Origin: Paraburkholderia tagetis
Lineage (GTDB): Bacteria > Pseudomonadota > Gammaproteobacteria > Burkholderiales > Burkholderiaceae
Direction: 5' to 3'
NCBI RefSeq assembly: GCF_022213065.1
Contig: NZ_JAKLJA010000004.1
Coordinates: 1-64,000 of the forward strand
DNA length: 64,000 nt
Shown here piece by piece: positions 35,492 through 44,833 of the stretch. A program made the translations under genes and the position numbers. The number at the start of each line of letters is the position of its first letter. The stretch's first letter is position 1. Below the pieces are notes generated by a model. The model did not search any database and was not told where the DNA came from. It saw only the letters and a program-made list of their open reading frames with translations.

Positions 35492-37464
35492 GCGCAATTG
35501 CTACCGAGGCCGATGTCCTGGCAATCGAGACGCAGGGCCCGCCGCCGGACTTGCCGGCGAGTACCTACGAGATGATCTGCCGCGGCGCCGCGATCGATCC
35601 GACCGCGCCGGCGCTGTCGTTCTTCCTGCGCGCCGACGAGCATCGCCGTGCGCTGCGCTGGACCTATGCGGAGCTGCGCCGGGACATCACGCGGACCGCG
35701 AACCTGTTCACGCGCCTGGGCATCGAGCGTCAGTCAGTGGTCGCCTATGTACTGCCCAATTTGCCCGAAACGCATTTCGTGATCTGGGGCGGGGAAGCCG
35801 CCGGCATCGTCTGCGCAATCAACCCGCTGCTGGAAGGTGCGGCGATTGCGTCGTTGCTCAGGGCGTCCGGCGCAAAGGTGCTGGTCACGCTGGCGCCGTT
35901 TCCCGGCACCGACCTGTGGTCCAAGATCCAGGCGATCCTGCCACAGATCCCGTCCCTGCAGCACCTCGTTCTCGTCGATCTCGCGGGCCACGTGCGTGGC
36001 TGGCGCGGCGTCGCCGCCCGGCTCATGCAGCGCCGTGAGTGCAGGCGGCTGCATGGCCGCGGGGGTGTGCGCGGCGCCGTCCCCGCGCAGATCGACATCC
36101 ACGACTTCTCCCGTGCGATGGCGCGTGAGTCGGGCAGAGAGCTGATGGGCCAGCGCCGGATCGAGGCAGGGGACATCTCGTCGTACTTCTGTACAGGCGG
36201 GACAACGGGCCTGCCAAAGCTTGCCCGGCGCCTGCATGGCAACGAGGTCGCCAACGCGTGGAGCGTGGGGCAGGTCTTCGGCCCTGACATCGGGCCCGGG
36301 AAAACCATCTTCTGCGGGCTGCCGCTGTTCCATGTGAATGCAGTTCTGGCGACCGGCCTTGTGCCGTTCTCGCGGGGCGCGCACGTCGTGGTGGGTACGC
36401 CGCAGGGCTATCGCGGCGAGGGTGTGGTCGGGCGCTTCTGGGAAATCGTCGAACACCACCGGATCAACTTCTTCAGCGCGGTGCCCACGCTGTACTCGGC
36501 ACTGCTCGACGTTCCGGTCGGCGGTCGCGACATCAGCTCGCTGGAGTACGGACTGTGCGGCGCGGCGCCGATGCCGGTGGAGGTGTTCCGGACCTTCCAG
36601 GAGCGCACGGGTGTGCGCATCCTCGAAGGCTACGGGCTGACCGAAGGGGCGTGCGTGAGCAGCATCAACCCGCCGATGGGCGAGCGCAGGCTGGGTTCGA
36701 TCGGCGTGCGGGTGCCGGGGCAGGACATGAAGACCGTCGTCCTCGACGAAGCGGGGCATTACGCACGTGACTGCGGGGAAGACGAGGTGGGGCTGCTGGT
36801 GATCTCGGGGCCGAACGTGTTTGCGGGCTATATGGAAGCCGCCCAGAACAGCGGTCTCTGGCTGGACCTGGGGGACGACAGGAGGTGGCTGAATACCGGC
36901 GATCTCGCGCGGCGCGATGCCGACGGGTACTTCTGGCTGACGGGGCGTCGCAAGGAGCTGATCATCCGGGGCGGACACAACATCGACCCGGCGACGATCG
37001 AGGAGCCGCTGCACCGGCATCCTGCCGTGCAGATCGCAGCGGCGATCGGACGTCCGGACGCGCACGCGGGGGAACTGCCGGTAGCCTATGTGCAGCTTAA
37101 GCCCGGGGCGAGCACGACAGAGGCGGAGCTGGACGCGTTCATACGCGGATCGATTGGCGAGCGGGCGGCGTTGCCCAAGCGCATCCATATCGTCGACAAG
37201 ATCCCGCTGACGGCCGTGGGAAAGATCTTCAAGCCCGAGCTGAAACAGCGGGAACTTCTTGACGCTTTACACACGGCCCTATCTGCGGGCGGCGTTAAAG
37301 GCGCGCGAGTGTCTCTTGGCGACGACGCTTCCAGGGGGATGTCGCTACAAGTGGAAGTTGCTCTTGTTGCGGATCGCGATCAGGTAAGCAGCATTCTCGG
37401 CCGGTTTCCGTACACGTTTTCAGTTTTGCTGTCATCGGCTGGCCGCGCGACATCGACTCAATAA
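35488..37464 (+). CDS. AMP-forming acyl-CoA synthetase
   Basis: This adenylate-forming ligase of 658 residues activates a carboxylic acid with ATP and CoA. The signatures are the P-loop SSYFCTGGTTGLPK, the core EGYGLTEG, NTGDLARRDADGYFWLTGR and the C-terminal catalytic lysine segment TAVGKIFKPEL. The start overlaps the FAH stop (ATGA), so translation is coupled. About 60 residues follow the usual end. It may activate an aromatic or aliphatic acid of this pathway; the substrate is unclear. Confidence 0.9.
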   Translation: MSAIATEADVLAIETQGPPPDLPASTYEMICRGAAIDPTAPALSFFLRADEHRRALRWTYAELRRDITRTANLFTRLGIERQSVVAYVLPNLPETHFVIWGGEAAGIVCAINPLLEGAAIASLLRASGAKVLVTLAPFPGTDLWSKIQAILPQIPSLQHLVLVDLAGHVRGWRGVAARLMQRRECRRLHGRGGVRGAVPAQIDIHDFSRAMARESGRELMGQRRIEAGDISSYFCTGGTTGLPKLARRLHGNEVANAWSVGQVFGPDIGPGKTIFCGLPLFHVNAVLATGLVPFSRGAHVVVGTPQGYRGEGVVGRFWEIVEHHRINFFSAVPTLYSALLDVPVGGRDISSLEYGLCGAAPMPVEVFRTFQERTGVRILEGYGLTEGACVSSINPPMGERRLGSIGVRVPGQDMKTVVLDEAGHYARDCGEDEVGLLVISGPNVFAGYMEAAQNSGLWLDLGDDRRWLNTGDLARRDADGYFWLTGRRKELIIRGGHNIDPATIEEPLHRHPAVQIAAAIGRPDAHAGELPVAYVQLKPGASTTEAELDAFIRGSIGERAALPKRIHIVDKIPLTAVGKIFKPELKQRELLDALHTALSAGGVKGARVSLGDDASRGMSLQVEVALVADRDQVSSILGRFPYTFSVLLSSAGRATSTQ

Positions 37465-37496
37465 GAGCTTGGCAAGCGATGAGCATCACTATTCGC

Positions 37497-37511
37497 AGTG
37501 CAAATATTTTG
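37497..37511. promoter_or_regulatory. 15-bp inverted repeat upstream of ompW-like gene
   Basis: TGCAAA-TAT-TTTGCA is a perfect dyad 26 bases before the OmpW start, in the short gap after the CoA ligase. It is a possible operator or a small attenuating structure; no cognate regulator is evident. Confidence 0.45.
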
Positions 37512-37536
37512 CATAACTAACGTAGCTGGAGGAGAC

Positions 37537-38277
37537 ATGAAAGGCCGATTGAAGATATCGATGCTATCCGTCGTAGCGATGAGTGTCGGGGCAGGACTCG
37601 CGGTGCAAAACGCCCATGCACAGGCCAGTGGCAGCGTAAGCGTCGGGGTAGGCTGGCTGCATATCATGCCGCAGGGCCAATCAGGCCAGACCGTCGTTGA
37701 AAGTGTTGCTGGCATGCCGGTCAACCAGGCGATCAGCGGCACCGGCGCGCATGTCGGTGCATCTGACGCAGCGAGCTTTGAGGCCGAATACTATGTAACG
37801 GACCACTTCGGGGTAGCCTTTCTCGCTGGATCGCCGTTCACAAGCGATCTGATCGGCAATGGTACTCTGAGCAGGTACGGTGTGATTGGCAAGGCCAAGC
37901 CGATGGCTCCGGTCCTGGAGGCACGCTATCACTTCTTCGCGGCCGACGCACGGTTCAGGCCATATGTTGCGCTGGGGGTCAATTACACGTGGTATTCGGA
38001 TACGCGCCTGACAAACAATGATTTCGTTGCGTCCAGCTTTGGGCCTGGCAGTTCGACACGTGCGACGCTGAGCACCTCATGGAATCCAACGGTATCCCTT
38101 GGGGCGACCTACGCGATCACGAAGCACTGGTCGGCTGGCTTTGCAGTGACTTATATCCCGCTGACAACGACTCTCACCACCTATGCGAGAACTGCTGCCG
38201 CAACGGAAATCGTTAGCAAAACGAAGATCCGGATCAATCCGCTGATTACGCTGCTTAACGTGTCCTATACATTCTAG
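37537..38277 (+). CDS. OmpW-family outer membrane protein
   Basis: This 246-residue protein has a signal peptide (cleavage after NAHAQA) and an eight-stranded barrel pattern ending in a terminal Phe (LLNVSYTF). The family signatures are VGVGWLHIMPQ, YYVTDHFGVAFLAGSPF and FRPYVALGVNYTWYSDT. OmpW proteins let small hydrophobic molecules cross the outer membrane. Placed after the aromatic operon, it probably serves substrate uptake. The start at 37537 has GGAGGAG upstream. Confidence 0.92.
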   Translation: MKGRLKISMLSVVAMSVGAGLAVQNAHAQASGSVSVGVGWLHIMPQGQSGQTVVESVAGMPVNQAISGTGAHVGASDAASFEAEYYVTDHFGVAFLAGSPFTSDLIGNGTLSRYGVIGKAKPMAPVLEARYHFFAADARFRPYVALGVNYTWYSDTRLTNNDFVASSFGPGSSTRATLSTSWNPTVSLGATYAITKHWSAGFAVTYIPLTTTLTTYARTAAATEIVSKTKIRINPLITLLNVSYTF

Positions 38278-38414
38278 GCGGGGCGACCCTGCGCCAATCA
38301 ATTTGTCGGTTTTTCCGCGTTCAGGTGCATGCATACGATGCACCTTGACAAGCACTATTCCCCGTGTGGCGATGAACTCCGCGCAGCGCAGGACGCGCTT
38401 GCAGGCACTGCGAA

Positions 38415-38582
38415 CGGTAATCGACGCCGCGCGGGGTGCTCGCCGTCGGGCGACAGCCCCCCGCCGGGGACGATGCCGTGCACGTGCGGATTATGCGTGA
38501 GCGCAGAGCCCCAAGTGTGCAGCACGAGTGTGGCGCCGATCTGCGCGCCGAGATGCCGGGGATCGGCGGCGATCGTGCGCAG
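38415..38582 (-). pseudogene. Fragment of an IS91-family transposase
   Basis: On the minus strand a frame reads LRTIAADPRHLGAQIGATLV then HTWGSALTHNPHVHGIVPGG and GLSPDG, the hallmark central block of IS91-type (Y2, HUH-like) transposases with its HVH motif. A stop codon lies just upstream and homology is lost after about 50-60 residues, so this is a short relic. It lies exactly between the aromatic region and the threonate locus. The remaining bases of 38278-38707 show no gene. Confidence 0.72.
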
Positions 38583-38707
38583 CGATCGCTAGCAGAAATT
38601 GCGAACTACAACGCCTGTGCAGTTCGAACACCTTCGTCGGACGAGAACGTTAAGGGTTTGTCCCAGTGCCTTCCCGTCGGCAAGAATTTGTATGATGACC
38701 GTATGAC

Positions 38708-39430
38708 ATGGCAAATGTGTTGAATATGTTCGAGAAAATTCCCAACAAGGCGTTGAGCGATACGGTCGCCCAGCAACTGCTCACGCAGATCGACAAGGGC
38801 GCGTTCGCCCGCGGCGCCAAGCTGCCCACGGAGGCCGTGCTTGCGCAGGAGTTCGGCGTGAGCCGCACAGTGATCCGCGAGGCGATCTCGCGCCTGAAGA
38901 ACGAAGGTGTGGTCGAGCCGCGGCAGGGCAGCGGCGTGTATGTGTCCGTTCACGGCGCGATCCGGCCGTTGCGGATCGACTATGCGGAGGCAATGGAAGG
39001 GGGCTCGGTGCTGCAGATCCTCGCGGTGCGCCGCGCGATCGAAGCGGAGGTCGCGGCGGAGGCCGCGATGCGCCGCACCGACGCCGACATGATGGCGATC
39101 GACGCTGCGCTCGGGAAGATCGACGAAGCGGTGGCCGAGGGCCGCGACGGCGTCGCGGAAGACATCGCGTTTCATCGCGCGATCGCGGCCGTGACCGGCA
39201 ATCCGTATTTCATGAAGACCCTCACGTTCCTTAACCAGTACCTCGAAGCGGGCACCATCGTGACGCGCCGCAACGAGGCGCTGCGCGAGGACTTCTCGCG
39301 TCAGGTGCGCGACGAGCATGCGGCGATCGCGGCGGCGATTCGCGCAGGCGACCCGATGTCCGCGCGCAATGCAGCGCAGACGCACATGTACAACGCAGCG
39401 CGCCGGCTTGCACAAGCGGGTATCTGTTGA
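38708..39430 (+). CDS. GntR-family regulator (FadR/FCD type)
   Basis: This 240-residue regulator has a winged helix-turn-helix (about 15-78, AQEFGVSRTVIREAISRLKNEGVV) and an all-helical FCD effector domain with metal-binding pattern (DIAFHRAI, DEHAAI, NAAQTHM). It is the first gene of the threonate/erythronate locus and likely senses a C4 sugar acid or intermediate. A direct repeat GTATGA at 38690-38695 and 38701-38706 (11-base period) lies right before the start and may be its own operator. ATG 38729 is an alternative start. Confidence 0.9.
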   Translation: MANVLNMFEKIPNKALSDTVAQQLLTQIDKGAFARGAKLPTEAVLAQEFGVSRTVIREAISRLKNEGVVEPRQGSGVYVSVHGAIRPLRIDYAEAMEGGSVLQILAVRRAIEAEVAAEAAMRRTDADMMAIDAALGKIDEAVAEGRDGVAEDIAFHRAIAAVTGNPYFMKTLTFLNQYLEAGTIVTRRNEALREDFSRQVRDEHAAIAAAIRAGDPMSARNAAQTHMYNAARRLAQAGIC

Positions 39431-39497
39431 GCCGAAGATGCGCTGGCTCGCGGCAAGCGCGGGCCGTCGTCTGAAGCATGGTTCGTAGAGGAAAAGT

Positions 39498-40388
39498 ATG
39501 TCCAGAAATGTCGGAGTGATCGGTCTTGGTGCGATGGGAATGGGCGTCGCGCGTTCGCTGCTGCGTGGCGGGTTCAATGTCCATGCATGCGATGTCCGCC
39601 GCGAAACGCTCGACCAGTTCGTCGCGCACGGCGGCAAGGCCTGCGCGAGCCCCGCCGACCTCGGTGCGCAATGCGATATCGTCGTCACGCTCGTCGTCAA
39701 TGCCGCGCAGACGGAAACGGTGCTGTTCGGCGAGCAGGGCGCGGTCAAGGCCATGAAGCCGGGCGGCGTAGTCATCGCATGTGCGACCGTTGCGCCCGAG
39801 TTCGCGATCGAGCTGGGCCGCCGCGTGGAAGCGGCGGGCCTGCAGATGCTCGACGCACCTGTGTCGGGCGGCGCGGCGCGCGCGGCATCGGGCGAGATGA
39901 CGATGATGACGTCCGGCCCCGCTGCCGCTTACACCGCATGCGAAGACGTGCTCGCTGCGATGGCGGGCAAGGTGTATCGCCTGGGCGCACAGCATGGCGT
40001 GGGCTCGAAGGTGAAGATCATCAACCAGCTGCTCGCGGGCGTGCATATCGCCGCCGCCGCCGAAGCGATGGCGCTCGGTTTGCGCGAAGGCGTCGACCCT
40101 GACGCGCTCTACGACGTCATCACGCACAGCGCGGGCAACTCGTGGATGTTCGAGAACCGCGTGCCGCACATCCTCAACGGCGACTACACGCCGCTGTCGG
40201 CCGTCGATATCTTCGTCAAGGATCTCGGCCTCGTGCTCGATACCGCACGCCGCTCGAAGTTTCCGCTGCCGTTGTCGGCGGCGGCGCATCAGATGTTCAT
40301 GATGGCATCGACGGCGGGCCATGGCGGCGAAGACGATTCCGCCGTGATCAAGATTTTCCCCGGCATTGATGTTCCCGCGAAGCGATGA
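39498..40388 (+). CDS. ltnD: L-threonate dehydrogenase
   Basis: This 296-residue 3-hydroxyacid dehydrogenase oxidises L-threonate to 2-oxo-tetronate with NAD. VGVIGLGAMGMGVARSLL is the cofactor-binding start, DAPVSGGAARAASGEMTMM the substrate loop, and GVGSKVKIINQLLAG holds the catalytic Lys. Assignment to LtnD rather than another beta-hydroxyacid dehydrogenase rests on its neighbours otnK, otnC and otnI. Confidence 0.92.
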   Translation: MSRNVGVIGLGAMGMGVARSLLRGGFNVHACDVRRETLDQFVAHGGKACASPADLGAQCDIVVTLVVNAAQTETVLFGEQGAVKAMKPGGVVIACATVAPEFAIELGRRVEAAGLQMLDAPVSGGAARAASGEMTMMTSGPAAAYTACEDVLAAMAGKVYRLGAQHGVGSKVKIINQLLAGVHIAAAAEAMALGLREGVDPDALYDVITHSAGNSWMFENRVPHILNGDYTPLSAVDIFVKDLGLVLDTARRSKFPLPLSAAAHQMFMMASTAGHGGEDDSAVIKIFPGIDVPAKR

Positions 40389-40408
40389 GCGAGAGGAGCC
40401 AACCAACC

Positions 40409-41728
40409 ATGACGACCTCCTCGACCTCTGCCGGCAAGCCCTTGCTCGGCTGCATCGCCGACGATTTCACGGGTGCGACCGATCTCGCGAACATGCTCGT
40501 GCGCGGTGGTATGCGCACGGTTCAGACGATCGGCGTGCCCGCCGCAGACACGCGCATCGAAGCCGACGCGCTGGTGGTCGCGTTGAAATCGCGCACGGTA
40601 GAGGCCGCCGATGCCGTCGCGCAGTCGCTGGCCGCGCTCGAATGGCTGCGCGCACAGGGTTGCCGCCAGTTTTTCTTCAAGTACTGCTCAACGTTCGATT
40701 CGACCGACGCGGGCAACATTGGCCCCGTCTCGGACGTGCTGCTAGACGCGCTGTACGCATCCGGCTGCACGCCATTTACGATCGCGTGTCCCGCGTTTCC
40801 GGAGAATGGCCGCACGATTTATCGTGGGCACTTGTTCGTCGGCGATGTGCCGCTGAACGAGTCGGGAATGGAGAACCATCCTCTGACACCGATGACGGAC
40901 GCGAACCTCGTGCGCGTGCTGCAGCGGCAGACGCGATCGAAGGTGGGCCTCGTGCGCTACGACGCTGTTGCGCAAGGCGCAGACGCGGTGCGCGCGTCGT
41001 TCGATGCCTTGAAGCGCGACGGCGTGCGCATGGCGATCGCCGATGCCATATCGGATGCCGATCTCTACGTGCTCGGCGAAGCATGCGCCGACCTGCCGCT
41101 GATCACCGGCGGCTCGGGTGTTGCGCTCGGCTTGCCCGCGAATTTCCTGCGTGCCGGTTTGCTCGACCACGCCAGGGATGCGGGCGAACTGCCGCGTATC
41201 GAAGGCACGTGCGCGGTGCTGGCTGGCAGTGCATCGAAGGCGACGAACGCGCAGGTCGCCGCGTGGCGTGACACGCGACCCGCGTTCCGGATCGATCCGA
41301 TGGCTGTCGCTCGCGGTGAGCCCGTCGTCGAGCAGGCGCTGTCGTTTGCGCGCGAGCACGCGGATGCGGCCCAGCCGCAAGCCGTGCTGATCTATGCAAC
41401 CGCTTCGCCGGAGGAAGTGAAGGCCACGCAACGCGAACTCGGCGTGACGCAAGCTGGGCATCTCGTTGAACGCACGCTCGCTTCCATTGCGCGCGGCCTG
41501 TACGAGCACGGCGCGCGCAAGTTCGTCGTCGCGGGCGGCGAGACGTCGGGTGCGGTCGTACAGGCGCTCGGTGTTCAGATGCTGCGCATCGGCAAGCAAA
41601 TCGATCCGGGCGTACCGGCAACCGCGGCCATCGGCGATGCGCCGCTCGCACTCGCGCTCAAATCGGGCAACTTCGGCGCTGTCGACTTCTTCGCAAAGGC
41701 GCTGCGTCATCTGAGCGGGGGCGCGTAA
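40409..41728 (+). CDS. otnK: 3-oxo-tetronate kinase (four-carbon acid sugar kinase)
   Basis: This ~439-residue DUF1537-type kinase phosphorylates 3-oxo-tetronate at C4. The N-terminal LLGCIADDFTGATDLANMLVRGGMRTVQT signature is split here as LLGCIADDFTGATDLANML, and the ATP-site AGGETSGAV lies near the C-terminus. ATG 40409 follows GAGAGGAG and matches the family start; ATG 40385 overlaps the ltnD stop and is an alternative. The stop overlaps the otnC start by one base. Confidence 0.94.
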   Translation: MTTSSTSAGKPLLGCIADDFTGATDLANMLVRGGMRTVQTIGVPAADTRIEADALVVALKSRTVEAADAVAQSLAALEWLRAQGCRQFFFKYCSTFDSTDAGNIGPVSDVLLDALYASGCTPFTIACPAFPENGRTIYRGHLFVGDVPLNESGMENHPLTPMTDANLVRVLQRQTRSKVGLVRYDAVAQGADAVRASFDALKRDGVRMAIADAISDADLYVLGEACADLPLITGGSGVALGLPANFLRAGLLDHARDAGELPRIEGTCAVLAGSASKATNAQVAAWRDTRPAFRIDPMAVARGEPVVEQALSFAREHADAAQPQAVLIYATASPEEVKATQRELGVTQAGHLVERTLASIARGLYEHGARKFVVAGGETSGAVVQALGVQMLRIGKQIDPGVPATAAIGDAPLALALKSGNFGAVDFFAKALRHLSGGA

Positions 41729-42396
41729 TGAACACGGCCGCGTCAGCCGCGATCCGCACCAGCCGCGAATCGGAGATCCGCGAAGAAATCTGCGTGACGG
41801 GGGCGAGCCTCTACGAACGCGGCTATACCGTCGGCAGCGCTGGCAACATCAGCGCACGTCTTGACGACGGGTGGCTGATCACGCCGACAGACGCCTGTCT
41901 CGGCCGGCTCGATCCCGCGCAGATCGCCAAGGTCGATCTTGCGGGCAATGCGGTGTCGGGTGGCAAGCCGTCGAAGACGCTCGCGCTGCATCGCGGCGTC
42001 TACGAGCGCAATCGCGAAGCGCGCGGCATTGTGCACACGCATTCGACGCATCTCGTCGCACTGACGCTCGCCGGTGTATGGAGCGAAGCCGATGTGCTGC
42101 CGCCCATCACGCCGTATTACGTGATGAAGGTCGGTCACATTCCGTTGATTGGCTACCGGCGCCCAGGAGACCCGCAAGTCGCGCAGGAGGTGGCGGCCAT
42201 CGCGGACCGCGTGCGCGGCGTGCTGCTCGAACGACTCGGACCGGTGGTGTGGGAGCGCTCGGTATCACACGCGTCGTATGTGCTCGAGGAACTCGAAGAG
42301 ACGGCGCGCCTGTGGCTGATGACGACGCCGCGCCCTTCACCGCTTGACGTCGCGGCGCTTGAAGAATTGCGCACGGCGTTCGGCGCGCGCTGGTAG
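41728..42396 (+). CDS. otnC: 3-oxo-tetronate 4-phosphate decarboxylase (class II aldolase fold)
   Basis: This 222-residue class II aldolase/adducin-fold protein decarboxylates 3-oxo-tetronate 4-phosphate to dihydroxyacetone phosphate. GNISARLDDGWLITPTDA binds phosphate, and the zinc-binding HTHSTHLVALT segment and later Glu/His residues form the active site. It is translationally coupled to otnK (TAATG). A gap of 143 bases follows before the transporter. Confidence 0.93.
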   Translation: MNTAASAAIRTSRESEIREEICVTGASLYERGYTVGSAGNISARLDDGWLITPTDACLGRLDPAQIAKVDLAGNAVSGGKPSKTLALHRGVYERNREARGIVHTHSTHLVALTLAGVWSEADVLPPITPYYVMKVGHIPLIGYRRPGDPQVAQEVAAIADRVRGVLLERLGPVVWERSVSHASYVLEELEETARLWLMTTPRPSPLDVAALEELRTAFGARW

Positions 42397-42539
42397 CGCA
42401 TATCGCACGCGCCATCGAGATTCAAAGCGTCCACCCAGATTGGTCTATCCGTATCACCCAACCAGGCAAAAAAAGCCGGAGGACCACCCGACATGATGCG
42501 GGCGGCCAGCAACCGGCCTCATTCACAAGGAGACAGCGC

Positions 42540-43877
42540 ATGACAGCTTATCAGGCGGCATCTGTTCGCCCTGCAACATCGGCCGACGCGGCGAGCCAAC
42601 CCGGCGCCGCGGAAATCGAACGCACCTACAGCAAAGTGTTTTGGCGCATCGTGCCGTTTCTGATGCTGTGCTACGTGGTTGCGTATCTGGACCGTGTCAA
42701 TGTCGGCTTTGCAAAACTCCAGATGTCGCAGGATCTCGCCTTCAGCGAGACCGTGTTCGGGTTCGGTGCCGGGGTGTTTTTTATTGGCTATTTTTTATTC
42801 GAACTGCCAAGCAATATTCTCATGCATCGTCTTGGCGCGCGCATCTGGATTGCACGCATCATGATCACGTGGGGCATTCTTTCCGGGCTCTTCGTGTTTG
42901 TGCGGACGCCGGGCCAGTTTTATGCACTGCGTTTTCTGCTCGGCCTCGCCGAAGCCGGGTTTTATCCCGGTGTGATCCTGTACCTGACTTACTGGTTTCC
43001 GTCGCATCGGCGCGCGAAGATCATCGCGGTGTTCATGTCGGCCATTCCAGTGTCGGGCATCGTCGGCAATCCGCTGTCGGGCTGGATCATGCAGATGTTC
43101 GATTCGCATCATGGCTTCGCCGGCTGGCAGTGGATGTTCGTGATCGAAGCGGTGCCCGCGATTGCAATCGGGATCGCGACAATCCTCTATCTCGACAACG
43201 GCATTGCAAGCGCGAAATGGCTCACATCGCGTGAGAAGCAACTGCTCTCCGATGAAATTGCCGCGCAGCCGCAGGAAAAAGCAAAGTCACATTCGCTTAG
43301 CGCGGTGTTTCGCGATTCGCGCACGTGGTGGATGTCGCTGATCTACTTCGCGTTCGTCACAGGCCAATACGGACTCACGTTCTGGATGCCCACGCTCATC
43401 AAGTCGACGGGTGTGACGGGCGCATTCGAAATTGGCCTTTTGAGTGCGATTCCCTTTTTCGTCGCTATCGTCGTGATGAACGTGATGGGCCGCAGCGCCG
43501 ACCAGCACCGCGAACGCCGCTGGCATTTGATCGGCCCCGCGCTCGCGGGTGCACTTGGCTTTACGATCGCCGCATCGTTTGCCCACAACACGGTCGTGTC
43601 GATCGCATTCCTGTCGATTGCGGCAGCGGGCGTGCTGACCTGTGCGCCGCTTTTCTGGTCGCTGCCGACGGCGTTCATGTCGGGCGCGACTGCGGCGGCG
43701 GGCATTGCGATCATCAATTCGGTCGGCAATCTCGCGGGGTTCGCGAGCCCATACATGATTGGCTATCTCAAGGACGTCACGCACAGCACGCAGTCCGGCA
43801 TGTACGTGCTCGCCGCAATGCTCGTGGTTGGCGCGCTCGCTGTCTGGCTGACGCCCGCGCGGCTCGTGAACCGCTAG
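42540..43877 (+). CDS. MFS transporter, anion:cation symporter type
   Basis: This 445-residue transporter has twelve helices and the N-terminal [20 protein letters not shown] motif typical of the ACS subfamily that imports sugar acids and related anions. Its location inside the threonate locus makes L-threonate or D-erythronate the probable substrate. AAGGAGAC precedes the start. Confidence 0.92.
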   Translation: MTAYQAASVRPATSADAASQPGAAEIERTYSKVFWRIVPFLMLCYVVAYLDRVNVGFAKLQMSQDLAFSETVFGFGAGVFFIGYFLFELPSNILMHRLGARIWIARIMITWGILSGLFVFVRTPGQFYALRFLLGLAEAGFYPGVILYLTYWFPSHRRAKIIAVFMSAIPVSGIVGNPLSGWIMQMFDSHHGFAGWQWMFVIEAVPAIAIGIATILYLDNGIASAKWLTSREKQLLSDEIAAQPQEKAKSHSLSAVFRDSRTWWMSLIYFAFVTGQYGLTFWMPTLIKSTGVTGAFEIGLLSAIPFFVAIVVMNVMGRSADQHRERRWHLIGPALAGALGFTIAASFAHNTVVSIAFLSIAAAGVLTCAPLFWSLPTAFMSGATAAAGIAIINSVGNLAGFASPYMIGYLKDVTHSTQSGMYVLAAMLVVGALAVWLTPARLVNR

Positions 43878-44004
43878 ATCCGCTAGATCCGCAATCGAAG
43901 GCCGGATGCCTTGCGCGTGCGGCCAACGCTCGATAGCGGCCGTTTTACATGGGACCGGAGCGGGGCGCCCCAGCGCCTTGCTCCGGTCGACAGGAGTGAC
44001 TTCA

Positions 44005-44820
44005 ATGCCTCGCTTCGCTGCGAATCTGACGATGATGTACAACGAACACGCCTTCCTCGACCGTTTCGCCGCCTGCGCGCGCGACGGCTTCGAGGCCGTC
44101 GAGTTTCTGTTTCCTTATGAGTTCTCCGCCGCTGACCTGAAAGCGCGTCTCGACGAGCATGGCCTCGCGCAGGCGCTTTTCAACGCGCCGCCCGGTGACT
44201 GGGCGGCGGGCGAACGCGGTATCGCATCGTTGCCGGGCCGCGAAGACGAATTTCGCCGCAGCGTCGATACCGCGCTCGACTACGCGCGCGTGCTCCGCAA
44301 CGACAAACTACACGTGATGGCCGGCCTGATCGGGCCGAACCAGTCGCGCGCGGCGCATCGCGACGTGTATCTGAAGAATCTTGCGTACGCCGCGAAGACC
44401 GCCCAGGCAGACGGCATCACCGTAGTCATCGAGCCGATCAACACGCGCGACATCCCCGGCTTCTTTCTGAACCGCCAGGACGACGCACAGGCGATCTGCG
44501 CGGAAGTCGGCGCGGCGAACCTGAAGGTGCAGTTCGACCTCTACCACTGCCAGATCGTTGAAGGCGATCTCGCGATGAAGCTCAAACGCGACATGCCGCG
44601 CGTCGGCCATATCCAGATTGCGGGCGTGCCCGAGCGGCACGAGCCGGACATCGGTGAAGTGAACTATCCGTATCTGTTCTCGCTGATCGACGAACTTGGC
44701 TATGACGGATGGATCGGCTGCGAGTACCGGCCGCGCGCAGGCACATCGGCAGGCCTCGGATGGATCAGGCCGTATATGAAGGCACGTGGCGAAAGCGCGT
44801 TGGACAGACCCACACACTGA
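44005..44820 (+). CDS. otnI: 2-oxo-tetronate isomerase (hydroxypyruvate-isomerase-like)
   Basis: This 271-residue TIM-barrel of the xylose-isomerase-like family converts 2-oxo-tetronate to 3-oxo-tetronate. [13 protein letters not shown] is the family N-terminus; metal ligands lie in [27 protein letters not shown] and [10 protein letters not shown]. The start at 44005 follows CAGGAG; an open extension to 43906 is rejected. Confidence 0.93.
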   Translation: MPRFAANLTMMYNEHAFLDRFAACARDGFEAVEFLFPYEFSAADLKARLDEHGLAQALFNAPPGDWAAGERGIASLPGREDEFRRSVDTALDYARVLRNDKLHVMAGLIGPNQSRAAHRDVYLKNLAYAAKTAQADGITVVIEPINTRDIPGFFLNRQDDAQAICAEVGAANLKVQFDLYHCQIVEGDLAMKLKRDMPRVGHIQIAGVPERHEPDIGEVNYPYLFSLIDELGYDGWIGCEYRPRAGTSAGLGWIRPYMKARGESALDRPTH

Positions 44821-44833
44821 GGAACGGCAGCAC

